From Yamagishiella unicocca (lineage: Eukaryota > Chlorophyta > Chlorophyceae > Chlamydomonadales > Volvocaceae), in NCBI GenBank assembly GCA_003116995.1, contig BDSL01000051.1:186001-250000 (forward strand): 64,000 nucleotides of DNA. The letters are read 5' to 3'. Positions 54,049 through 64,000 of the stretch are shown piece after piece (position 1 is the first letter of the stretch; every line of letters starts with the position of its first letter). A model generated the notes under the pieces. That model saw only the letters and a list, made by a program, of their open reading frames with translations. It searched no databases and was not told where the DNA came from. The position numbers and the translations under genes were made by a program.

Positions 54049-57000
54049 GCCGTGCCGTCCTCAACCCAACCCAGCGCACCGTCCTCACCCGCCGGGGCAC
54101 CCGCCGTCGAACCGGACCTCCCAGCCAACAAATCCCACCCCCGCAGCTTCCGCACCCAAAGCTCCCCCGGCCTGTCCACAACATACACCTCCTCCCCCCC
54201 CACCTCCCCGCGGACACCGGGTCCCACCACATACACCTTCCACCCCACCACGCCCTCCTCCGCGCCGTCGGCCTCCTCCACCGTCCTCGGCTCCACCTCC
54301 CCTCGCGCAGCAGCCTTCGCGCTGGGATCCCCCACCGGTCGCACGGCCCTAACTAGCCGCGTCGCGTCCACAGCATCCGTGGGCGCCGCCAGCAGCGGCA
54401 GTGGCAGCGGCGGCGGCGGCGGCGGGGACATGTCTTCAGCACTGCACGGCGCCTTGAAGGCCCTCAAGCGCTACGGCACCAACATTGGCAGCCGTGACCC
54501 AACGGACCGAGTCAGTCTGCAGCGCGTCACCGCGGGTGCGCCGCCGCCGCCGGTGACGTTGCAGCGTACGGCATCTGAGATCCGGCAGCACCTGCAGTCC
54601 CAGACCCCCAAGGTGCGCCGGCTTGGCGTGGGTCCGGAGCACGCACGGCCTGGGGGCCCTGGGCTGCATGCACCGCGACCCACGGGTCGTCAGCTGCCTG
54701 CGCCGCGACCCACGGGAAGACCCCCTAGGAGCGGTGCTGGGCGGAACGGGAAGGGGCCGCGAAGAGAGGGCTGACGCAGCACACCGCAAGGGCCAAGCAA
54801 TTGAGCATCATCTGCGCCGAAGCCCTGTTACTTGGGCCTTGCGGCCCGCGGCTTTGCCTCCTTGGCAATCGCGGCTGCTGCCGCCAGGGTTTCGCGGCAG
54901 TGTGTTGCTGGGCGCGCACCGCGCCCTCCGCCTGCCCGCCCGCCCTCGACCTCGTACCTACCACGTCCGCAGCTCTGTGCACGCACGCGAACGGCCACCG
55001 TACTAGTGTGTGCACAGAGCTGCGGCTATACGCGTTGAAGACCGCCGTACACAACCCAAACCCTGGGCCCCACGCCCCGCGCCAAGCAACCCAAACCGCA
55101 ACCCAAACCCAAACCCCAAAACTAACCCAAACCCCAAAACTAACCCAAACCCCAAAACTAACCCAAACCCCAACCCCAATCCCAAAACTAACCCAAACCC
55201 CAAAACTAACCCAAATCAAACCCCAAACCCCAATCCCCCCTGCAGCGCTCCATCCTCAAGGGCTCGACCAAGTCCTCTAGCTGCCGCAGCGGCGGACCGC
55301 CTCAGCAGTCCCGCCTGGCCCGATCCTCCCGCAGCAGCGTCACCATCGCCGGTAGGCCTGACGGGGACGGTTCCATCCACTCACCCACCGCGGCGGCGGT
55401 GGCGGCCAGCGCCCACTCGGGCACGCGGCGACTGCGCAGCAGCTTTGTGGTCAGCGTGGTGGCATTCGCTCTGGATTTGGGGCCGGCGGCGGCGGCGGCA
55501 TCAGGGTCTCCGGAGGGTGCGGGTGGCGGCAGCCCGAGGCTCTCCGGGTGGCACTCCAGCCGGTCAGTCAGGCTGCTGGACCCGACAGTCCAGGGGGCCG
55601 GGGCGGAGGTGGAGGCTGCTGCTGCAGCGGCGGATGTAGCGGAGGCTCAGGGTCGGACCACCGCCGCCGCAGCCAGAGAACCCGCCAGCGCTGAAGCGGC
55701 TCGGAGGAAGGCGGCAGCCGCCGCCTCCGCCTCCGCTGGAGGGCCGCTGGACTCCCTCGTAGCTGGCTTTGGGCACGATAGTGATCGTGACTGGGAGGAG
55801 GAGGGGGAGGAGGAGGAGGAGGAAGAGGCTGACAGCGGCGCCACCCGTGCCCGCTCCCTCTCCCCCCGCGCGTCCGCGGCTCGGCCCGCCGCATCGGCCG
55901 TGGCGTCGTTACGGCAGCCGGCCTCGCGCCCCTCGTCGTTGCTGCCCTTCTCCCGCGCCTCGTGGGCTGACGGCGACATCGACGACATCCTGCGCACGGT
56001 GTCGGTGACGTCATCCACGTGCTACCCTCCCTGGACATCGGACGCGGCCGACGAAGAGGGCGGCGGCGGCGGCCACGGCCGCGGCCTGCAAGGGGAGGCG
56101 GCGTCGCCGCTTCTCCATAGCCCCCGCAAGCTGCTTCGCACCGCCCAGCATCGCCCAGCAGCAAACAAGTCGTCAGAGCCGCGCAGCAGCAGGGAAGGAG
56201 ACCGCGCATGTGCCGGGGCTGAGATGCAGCCCGAGCTGCGTGGTGTTGCGGCAGCAGGCAATGGAATTGTGTCGGGGCTGTGGGAACCAATTGCGCCTGG
56301 TGGGCCGGGGGCGGGGGCAGGTAAGGCCCGCGTGGGCGGCACCAGGGAGCGTCTGTCGTACGAGCCGGGAGGTCGGGGCGCACTACAGGGGGCTGCGAAG
56401 CAAGCGCTGAGCAGCCTTAGAGCGCACCGGCGGAGCGAGGCTACTGCTACTGCTACTGCTGCCGCTGCTACTGCTACTGCTACTGCTGCTTCTGGGGGAG
56501 GGAGGCAGCATTCAAACCAGCAGCAGCAGCAGCCGGGCGATGGCGCCGCCGGCGCTGGCGCGGCGGCGGCGGCGGCAGCTTTTGTTGCCTCTCGCGGTTC
56601 TGCTTTTCACAGCTCAGCGAAGCGGAGCAGCTTGACCGACGCCAGGTGCGGCTCAGGATCCAGTGACTTCAGCTTGGCCTTCGGCGACAGCCTGCAGACG
56701 TCACCGCATGATGCGGATTCGAAGTCACAGCAGCTGGGTTGGGATCCAAATCCGGATCCGGAGCAGCACCCGCACCCTCCGCACCTCCAGCCGCAACCGG
56801 TGGCGCCGAACGTCGTCCAGGGGGCATGGGAGGGGTCGGCCGTGGCCGCCGCGGCACAGCCACAGCTCGCCACGCCGCCGGCCGCCGCGCCGCTCTCGGC
56901 TGCGTTGACTTCCTGCGGCCCCGGACGATCCCCTCCCTCTCCCTCTTCGTCCGGAATGCTGCACCCGACAGCAGCAGCGGACAGCCGCACCACCACCACG

Positions 57001-59067
57001 CTCGTATCCGAGCCGCAGCCCCCAGGCCGCCGAGCGCCGGTGACGCTGACCAGCCCCCCAGCCCTACCCACCTCCCGCGCTGGCTCCGGGCGGGGTTCTG
57101 CAGCCGTGCCGTTGGCGCCTAGCGGGGGGGCCCGCCCGGGAAGCGGTGTTTTGGCAGCCGGCGGCGGCAGCGGCGGCGGCAGCGGCGGCAGCGGCTGCAG
57201 TGCCAGCAGCTTGCGTGTGATGCTCCCTGGAGCGCATTCGGGACTTCGTCTGGGTTCGCCTCCTGTGCGGGCGAGGTCTCTGTCAGCGAGGGGAGCCATG
57301 GCTGACCAGGAGGCGGCTCCGGGGTCGAGACCTGGGACGGGGACGGGGACGGGTGCGATGGCAGGCAGGCCTGCCTCCCCTGCCTGGGTGGATGCGTCAT
57401 CGTCGTACGCGAACAACAGCAGCGGGGCCCTGACGCACACTGAGCTGCCCCCTGCGCCTCGTACACCCATCGGCAGCAGGGGCTCCGCCGGCATCGCCGC
57501 CGCCGCCGCCGCCGCCGCCAGCCCAGAGGCCGCGTCGGCGCCGTCTGCGGCGACGAACGGCATCGACGAGTGGCAGGCGCTGGGCGGCGCAGCCGCCGGC
57601 CCCGCAGCATCCACGCTCCCGCCGGACCTTTGTAGTTTCGCGACTGCCAGCGTCCGCGCCGCTGCCGCCGCAGCTATCGCTCCCGCCGTCGCCGGGGACT
57701 GCGAGGTGCTGGGCAGAGCGGAGCGCTCCCCAGGCATCAGCGTCCCACGGGTCGCTAGCGTGCGTGGCCCCTGCCCGCCGCCTGTGCACCCCCTGGCGGG
57801 CGCCAAGCATGGGGGGACCCAGCCGCCCGGCCCCGGTGCTGCACCGCCCACCAGCGAGCCCATCATGCTCTTCGTGGGAAGCAACGACAGCGACCGGGCG
57901 GCCGGCAACACGGGCTCCGAAACCAGCGGCGAGCTGGCGCCTGCCGTGCAGCTGCGCCACGGCGGTACGGCAGCTGGTACGACCGACGACGCCGCTGACG
58001 TGGCCAGGCTGCAGCCGCTGGGCTCCGTCGGTCTGTCCGTGGTATGTCCCGTGGGTCTGTCCGTGTCAGCAGGCCTCGGCCCCGGCTACTGCCCCGACGC
58101 GGCCTACGTTGTGCCGGAGCGCCTGCACAGTGGCTCTGGCCACATGCGTCATCAAGCCAACCCGTCGGCGCGGCGGCGTGGCTCTGCGCGCGATTGGGAG
58201 TGCCCACAGGGTATCTTTGCGGAGTGCGGTTTGGGCCTGGGGTTGGCGGCGGCGCCGCCGCCGTGTGTCCTGACATCCACGGGCAACGGTGACGGGTTGC
58301 CGCGCAGCCATGCGCAGCGGTCGATGCGCACATTCAGCGGCAGCGGCAGCGGCAGGGGCGCCGCACTTGCTGGGTCGCGGCTGCAGGTGCGCACGCGGGA
58401 GTCTAGCCAGTCGCAGGGGCTCCGTGCTTCCGTGGCAGAAGGGCCGGCAACGGCAGTAGCGGCGGCGGCGGCGACGTCGGCATCCGCTGCCGCCAGCGGC
58501 TCGGCCCCGGTGCTGAGTGCAGGGTGGGCCAGCGGCAGTGGGGATGTCGTAGACGATTACAGTGACCGGGAGTCAGCGCTGCTGTCGTACGAAGCAACAC
58601 GCGGGTCCGTCAGCGGGCAGGGCGAGCCGCCGCCGCCGCCATCCGGTGCCGCCGCTTCTTCTCGTGCGGTCAGCATCAGCAGCCTGGGTCTGCACGTTGT
58701 GTCGGGCGCCTCGAGCGGGGCTGTGTTGGATGCCAGGGCGGGGAAGAGGGAGGGCGTCATCAGGGCCCGCTGCGAGCATGCGGCGCCGTGTGGGGCGGGC
58801 GACTGTCCTGCAGGAGAGTGTGACGGAGGGCATGCGCGCTCCGAAGCCTATGAGCCTGTGGCGGTGCAATCGCGCGGTTCTCCGGGCGGGAGCCACAAGC
58901 AGCACCTGCAGCACCAGCCATCCCAGGCGGCGCCAGAGCGGCTGCGTTTGGAGTCCGGCTCGGCCGTGCGGTTGGCGCGAGTGAGGCCACACGCGGAGGG
59001 AGCAGGCCATGGTTACCTGCCAGGAGCTGTGTTGCCTCCTTTCGGCAGCGCGGCACAGAAGGGATGA
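54049..59067 (+). CDS. Low-complexity protein of unknown function, 5' end unresolved
   Basis: Two exons, 54049-54612 and 55246-59067, both phase 0, joined by a GT-AG intron; at least 1461 residues. The second exon is an uninterrupted frame of 1273 codons. No domain is recognised. The first part has a short, more ordered segment (ALKALKRYGTNIGSRDPTDR, VTLQRTASEIRQHLQSQTPK followed by RSILKGSTKSSS); the rest is Ala/Ser/Gly/Pro-rich with an acidic run of Glu (about 55795-55830), Gln and Ala-Thr stretches, so largely disordered. The antisense strand has frames up to 434 codons (56607-57911), interpreted as mirror frames of GC-rich codons. A disordered signalling or scaffold protein is possible, but nothing shows it. 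Start lies upstream. Confidence 0.6.
55088..55240. repeat. 18-bp repeat ending at a splice acceptor
   Basis: Roughly six to seven copies of CCAAACCCCAAAACTAAC and variants in intron 54613-55245, ending immediately before the CCCCCCTGCAG acceptor. Confidence 0.9.
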
Positions 59068-62000
59068 CGATGTACAGGCGCGTATGGCGGTCTGACGCAA
59101 GCTGACGCCGGCAGGATGGTGCGGCGGGGTGGTTGCTGCTGATGCTTGGGTGTCGTCGCTCTGCCGTCTGTCTAGGCTCTAGAGCCGTCTCGTTGTGGGG
59201 ACCCGCTGGGTGGTGTGGCTTCCTCAGACACGCAGGTTGCGGATGTTGCGAGCGTGACGTGGTCAGGGAAACCGCCGCTGGCAGGCGCACAACGGAACTT
59301 TGAGACGGCCGTTGTAGGCTGCCGCTTCGAATAAGGGTCCCCGCGAACGCGGTGCTAGCTACTGCGCTCGCGGCCATGCGAAAAGGTTGCGTGTGATTGA
59401 TCGAACGGATGAGAGTTTCCCTGGCGCGCTGCTGTGGAATTGCTCGGTTCGGCCAGATCGACGAGTCAGGATTGCTTTAATTGCTGTTCACTGTGCCGTG
59501 GATCAATGTATCCAGCGCAACGGGTTCTCTAATGCGAGTTATGGAAATATTTGCATCCATAACCCTCGAATTGCCTTATAATGTGCAGCTCGCGGGCGCT
59601 GTTTCGCAACTCGGAGGCATTTCATCTCGCCGCGACGAGCAGCGACGAGCAGCGAGGCGTCAGAAGTGCCTCTGGCATTTTCTGTTGGTTTTGGTTTGCC
59701 TCCGCCCCTGGAGCGAGGTGACCGGAGATCTCTCGGAAGTCCAATAAGTCTTTTGTTTCTTATGTTTATGTGACAGCAGCCACCGCTGGCGTGTGTTTAG
59801 CAGCTAGGATATACACACGCGATATACGTAATCTATGCCAAGGTTTTGTACGGCATCTGGTGGAGGTACCTTACGACCCCCGGTACTCCGTGTCGCGGCC
59901 AGCTGCCCCGCCGATACCTGGTTCGGAAGTGTGTGGGGGGGCAGCTGGGCGCTTACCGGAGGATGCGGGGTCCGCTACCCCACCTTCCGCAACCGGGCGA
60001 CGAAGTTGGTGTGGAGTCGCAGCATGACTTGGCGTGCGTTGCAGGGCTGCTCGGCGTCGACACGAGGCCCGTCAGGAGCGTCCGCCCATCGGTCTGGAGG
60101 ATCTGCTACTGGGCAGTGGGCGGTGAACAACTGTCCACCGCTAGGAGCTCTGCAGTACGGACTGTTGCTTTTTTGGTAACGTTGCTGTTGTCAGTTGCTG
60201 TTGTCAGTTGGTCGCGTGTGGGATCAAGTCGATCGACCCATACCGGTACATGGGCCGGCCACCCGGGGCGACTTGCGACTCTGTTTGATTGGCCTCCGAG
60301 CTGGCAGAGAACACCGACGTGGCATTGAAGTACTTAGGAGCCAGGCGCGAAAGCGCTTTTGGGAAGAAATAGTAAAGAGAGACTACGCCTTGTGGTTTAG
60401 CGACTTCGGTTTCTGAGCAGCTTCTGCCCTCGGTTGCAAGCGCATTTTGTAAATTGCAGATTACCGGCCGCGCTTGCGGCCCTTCCATCCTACGGCCTGT
60501 CGTAATCGTGCCGAAATGCTGTAGCACAGGGCTATCCCGGCGGTGTACGGCAGAAACCCGTCATATGAAACTGGAGGAAAAGGAGGTGCGGGTACCGTAA
60601 GTGCACGTTGAGTCTCCGGTTGTGTTTGGGGCGCAGCTGGGGGCTTGATGGTCTCGCGACACAGTCCTGGCAACGGTGATCCTCGTATGCACTGTGTCAC
60701 TTAGCTGTAGTCACGATCCTAAGTGCGTGGACTGCAGTGTCTAAGCGGATCCGTTATTGTCGTACGAGCGTTGCGATGCGCTGGCGCTGGGACCGTGTGG
60801 TCCCTGTGCCAGGCAGTCCGCGACTGCCTGGAATCGAACCCACAGTTGTGTAACGTATACAGTGAGCTACTTCTCGTGAAGCCTGGCCCTTGCGCATTGA
60901 GGCAGGACCGGGATGCTAGGCTGAACTCGGACTCATTCTCGACCCAGCCCCTGACGTGCACTCCGAGCAGTGGCAGTCATGCAGCTAGGTTAACCACGCC
61001 CGAGTGCGTGCGCGCGTCACCTTTACACAGTCGCGGACTGCCTGGCACAGGGACAACACGCTCCCTTAGCACCAGCGCATCGCAACGCTCGTACGGCAAT
61101 AACGGATCCGCTTAGACACTGCAGTCCACGCACCTAGGACCGTGACTACAGCTAAGTGACTACACTGTGTCAATCACGCACTGTGTCACGACAATGGGAA
61201 ACTTATACCGGTAGATCGGCACGTAAATCAATGAGAAGCATTTGGGACTCGCGTTTGTAGTTGCATGCTGTTGAACTTGGTTTAGGTTTATACAAAGTCG
61301 GAGGCCCCTGGCTGCTGTGTTGGCTGTGTCTAGACGAACAACAACGACAACCCAGGACTGTGTAGTGAAACGCGTTGCGTTGTGGGATAAGGCACACTTC
61401 CGCTGGAGGACATGGCGGCATACGTACGACAGATGCAGTACAAACGCTAGGGTGCCGTTAATTATACATTCCAACCGTCCACAACCGTGCCAGCAATACG
61501 CAGCAACCTTTGTGCACGACTGCACCGCGGGACGGGAGGCGGTTGGGATCCTTCACCACCGCCATGCGTCCAGTCACAACCGTGGTAACATGTGCCCGGA
61601 CTGCAACCTCTTCGTTCCAGCTTAACGAAAGGCAATCATGATCTGCCGTCGAATCCCAGGAGGCAGTCTGATGTTACTAGCAACCTTCCGTCCCCTTGGT
61701 TCACGTCGCGCCCGCTCATTCGACATCGAGCGGCGTCGAGCTTGCCTGCGATTTGAAGGTCACGTGTAGGGTGCTGCAGGAGTGCACCGATGGGCCCTTG
61801 TTGCCAGAGGCGTCAGGCGTATGACAGCCCCGTCCTGTGCCCATTGGACGGTCGGCATGGAAACGCACGCAATTGTGTAGGGCGGAGGTGTAAGTCAACA
61901 CTTGCGTAAGGGGGGTAATGCACAGCTCCCGTCCTAATCAGAGGAGAGGGCCAGATCGATCTGCTGTGGAATCCACCGTGACGCAGCGGGTTTGCGCTGA

Positions 62001-62474
62001 ATACAGTTTGCCACTTGCGCTTGCCTGGCATAAGAAACTCATACTTTCGACCACCAAATGCTCCACGAGCCCTACTCCGACAGAACTGCCAGTTACAGTA
62101 GTTACGACTCGTGCCTTTAGGTGCGAACCGAAACGTTGGCATGAAGCCATCAATTGAAGTTCCCACCCGGATGAAAACGATGCTTTCAAAAAATAGTCAA
62201 TTAAATTGAAACTTGCGTTCCTTAATGGTATTGGCGATCCTGCACAGAACGTCGCAGGAAGCCCACTCTTCCTGCCTCGACGCCTTTTCCTGCAAAAGCT
62301 TAAACCACGGCGTTGAAGTTAGTTCCCCTCACATAGGACGCTGTAGATGATATGGTTTTGTTAAGAGGTGCAAGGGAGCTAGCGGTCGCTCGTATTCTAG
62401 CCAAGGCAGCGATTATGTGCTTAGACGGTATTCCCAGCGGCCGCGACTATCCCCTTGCAAACTAATTCGTGCAC
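59068..62474. other. Gene-poor interval; no coding sequence supported
   Basis: Lower GC, short frames only, no recognisable protein. It contains the inverted repeat at 60690-61170 and presumably the 3' UTR of the gene to the left and promoter of the gene to the right. TGTAA at about 60449 is one possible polyadenylation signal. Confidence 0.55.
60690..61170. repeat. Inverted repeat (about 140-bp arms, 197-bp loop), MITE-like
   Basis: The left arm, about 60690-60830 (CACTGTGTCACTTAGCTGTA, GTGCGTGGACTGCAGTGTCT, AAGCGGATCCGTTATTG, CGTACGAGCGTTGCGATGCG), recurs as its reverse complement at about 61028-61170 with around 90% identity by eye. The inner end is a perfect 9-bp-stem palindrome, CAGGCAGTC-CGC-GACTGCCTG. 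No transposase frame lies between the arms. Confidence 0.88.
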
Positions 62475-63425
62475 ATGGGGCAGTGTACAAGCCATAACTG
62501 CACGGATGGCTCTTCGCACAAAGCGCCGCTTGAGGTCGACGACGACACGCCCGGCGACAAGCTCGTCACGTCGGCGGGGATCGAAGCCTCGGTCACAACA
62601 AAAGAGCTCTACCTTACGGGGAAAAAAAGTGGCACGGCTACATTGAAGCTCAGCGAAAAATTGGCTTTGGCTGAGGCACTGGCCGGCGGGAGAGACGAGA
62701 GGGCCGACCGGTCCGTGCGCTTTGGAGGCGACCGGAGCAATCGGAATAGGCGCCAGAGCCAGGTTCAGGCCCATATCCAATTGCCGGCCAACGCGGGCGA
62801 AATTGCATCCGCAATGCCGCCTGCCAGCACCAGCCGCGTGGCGTCGGTTAGCAGCCTCCTGTTCATTCACTCGGGGCCTAACTCTCCAAAATACAACGAC
62901 CGCAACAAGGGCCAAAGCTACAACCGCACCACCAGCGGCCCCAGCAGCTTGCACGGCATGGCGTCCGATGCGGCGGCCTCGGTCAACAGCGCGGAAGCCG
63001 CAGGCGGCAGTAGCGTGCACGGCGGCAGTAGCAACCGCCGCGGCTTAGATGAGGCGACGGCGGTGATCGCGATGACTAAGGCGCTCCAGGGCGCCTCCGC
63101 CTCGCCACCCAGCGGGTCTCGCAGCCACAACTACCATCAACAGCAACAGCAGCAGCAGCAGCAGCAGCAGCATACCCATCCTGGCGGCCTCCCTAAGCTT
63201 CCTGCTGCCGGTGCAGCGCCGAGGATCGCCCGGGTGCAGCCGGTCTCGGGGAGGGCGAGCCCCGGCCCGGTAGGTTCGGTTGGTTTTCGGTTCCCGGGGA
63301 GTGGCCGCCGTGCGAGCCCGCTGCCAAGTGCGCGGCGGCGGCAGCAGGGCTGCGTGGGGGGCTGACTCATGCAGTCGTACATGGGCGTCCTCTCGTATCT
63401 CCTCGTCCTACGCCGTGTGTCTAAC
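62475..63425 (+). CDS. Protein with N-myristoylation-type start, continues past window
   Basis: Two exons at the 5' end of a gene: 62475-63269 (265 codons) and 63375-63425 (17 codons), GT-AG intron, both phase 0; the second ends at a GTGAGT donor and the gene must continue to the right. The first ATG gives MGQCTSHNCTDGSS: Gly2 with Ser6 fits the N-myristoylation consensus, and Cys4 and Cys9 could be palmitoylated, so membrane anchoring is likely. The rest of exon 1 is hydrophilic with Ser/Asn/Arg-rich stretches (VDDDTPGDKLVTSAGIEAS; DERADRSVRFGGDRSNRNRR) and a Gln run encoded by CAG at 63139-63170. Exon 2 encodes SYMGVLSYLLVLRRVSN. No domain recognised, so function is not assigned. Confidence 0.65.
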
Positions 63426-64000
63426 GTGAGTGGCGGGTTTTGCTCCTCTCCCCCCGCTGCCTATCCCGGGGGGATACAGGTGAGCGATGGTGCGGACGAA
63501 GGGCGCCAGCCTCCGCCGTTTGTACGGCTCAGTACGGCGGTTATGGCGTTGGAGGTACGGCCGTGAGGCGGTCGCGGGGGCTGGTTACGGCAAGGCGCGA
63601 GGGGCGGGGGGGGGGCGCGGGGGCGGAAGGCTGAAATCGGGTGTATGGGGAGCTGGGGCAAAGCGGGGGGTGGTTTCAGGTCGCGGCGTGCGCGTGTCGC
63701 TGCTAGTGACCTGACGTGGTGGTTTTATCGGTGGCGATGTGCCGATGGTGGGCGGGGGTGATCTGACGGGGGCGGTGTGTGGTGTCAGGGTCCTCTTCGT
63801 GATTCCCGGTGCAAGCAGTCTCCCTCCACATACACCCACCCACACCCACACCCACACACGTACCTTGCCATCCTGTCAGTCGACTCCCGAACGCCCCAAG
63901 CTCATTCCTCGCCGCGCCCCCCCCCGCCTTCCTGCCACACACCCCGCCTTCCTGCCACACACCCCGCCTTCCTGCCACACACCCCGCCTTCCTGCCACAC
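63426..64000 (+). other. Intron(s) or later exons of the same gene, unresolved
   Basis: Follows the donor at 63426. No exon identified with confidence. Contains CACACC simple sequence around 63834-63858 and the tandem repeat at the right edge. Confidence 0.4.
63922..64000. repeat. 20-bp tandem repeat at window edge
   Basis: Four copies of CCCGCCTTCCTGCCACACAC, running off the right end of the window, so copy number is a minimum. Confidence 0.94.

Noticed and set aside
53982..54467. Minus-strand frame with GWKVYVVGPGVRGEV and EEVYVVDRPGELWVRKL
   Set aside because: It looks more protein-like than most shadows, but lacks splice partners and conflicts with the phase-consistent plus-strand exon 54049-54612. 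Kept in mind as an alternative.
56607..57911. 434-codon minus-strand frame opposite the low-complexity gene
   Set aside because: High-GC codons such as GCC/GGC/AGC leave the opposite strand open. It has no domain and is shorter than the plus-strand frame. Direction is still only moderately certain.
60820..60890. Possible tRNA gene on the minus strand (GGGTTCGATTCC)
   Set aside because: The B box is perfect, but the A-box-like string is too close for an anticodon arm and the T stem does not pair well. Treated as a decayed tRNA-like piece only.

Overview
The window is eukaryotic nuclear DNA, almost certainly from a volvocine green alga (the Chlamydomonas/Gonium/Volvox group). The grounds are GC-rich exons with strong Ala/Ser/Gly/Gln low-complexity bias, genes broken into many short exons by introns of about 70-1500 bp, CA/GT microsatellites and GC-rich minisatellites inside introns, TGTAA-type polyadenylation motifs, and the gene families present. 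The naive long reading frames are mostly shadows. Genes were rebuilt by joining exons whose phases agree and whose joined protein matches a known family.

Layout, left to right: (1) 2-6009 (+), the 3' part of a PAS-linked class III guanylyl cyclase, with a 36-bp minisatellite in its last intron. (2) 10130-17082 (-), a DYRK-family protein kinase with very long low-complexity flanks. (3) 18200-19380 (-), a small DUF4346-type protein of cyanobacterial/plastid character. It is divergent across 363 bp from (4) 19744-21745 (+), the mu subunit of the AP-4 adaptor. (5) 23547-29418 (-), a PHO4/PTB-type sodium/phosphate symporter that uses a 12-nt micro-exon. (6) 31517-36878 (-), mitochondrial cysteine desulfurase NFS1, fully resolved in 11 exons with a transit peptide. 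It is divergent across about 560 bp from (7) 37443-52304 (+), a 15-kb BK/Slo-like potassium channel with tandem RCK domains. (8) 54049-59067 (+), a low-complexity protein of unknown function. (9) 62475-64000 (+), the 5' end of a gene with an N-myristoylation-type start that runs off the window.

The genes do not form a pathway. They are ordinary housekeeping and signalling genes (cyclic GMP, kinase signalling, vesicle traffic, phosphate uptake, Fe-S assembly, K+ flux) arranged as neighbours, two pairs of them divergent.

The unusual content lies in the introns. Four introns appear to use GC rather than GT at the 5' splice site. In the channel gene several introns carry tandem arrays that start at a splice donor or end at an acceptor, and one array is an amplified piece of exon end plus donor. 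Two families of short dispersed repeats recur: one in the symporter introns, the other in introns of the kinase and channel genes (with a related head motif in NFS1). A 140-bp-arm inverted repeat lies in the gene-poor stretch near 61 kb. I found no CRISPR array, no rRNA, no intact transposon and no clear tRNA gene.
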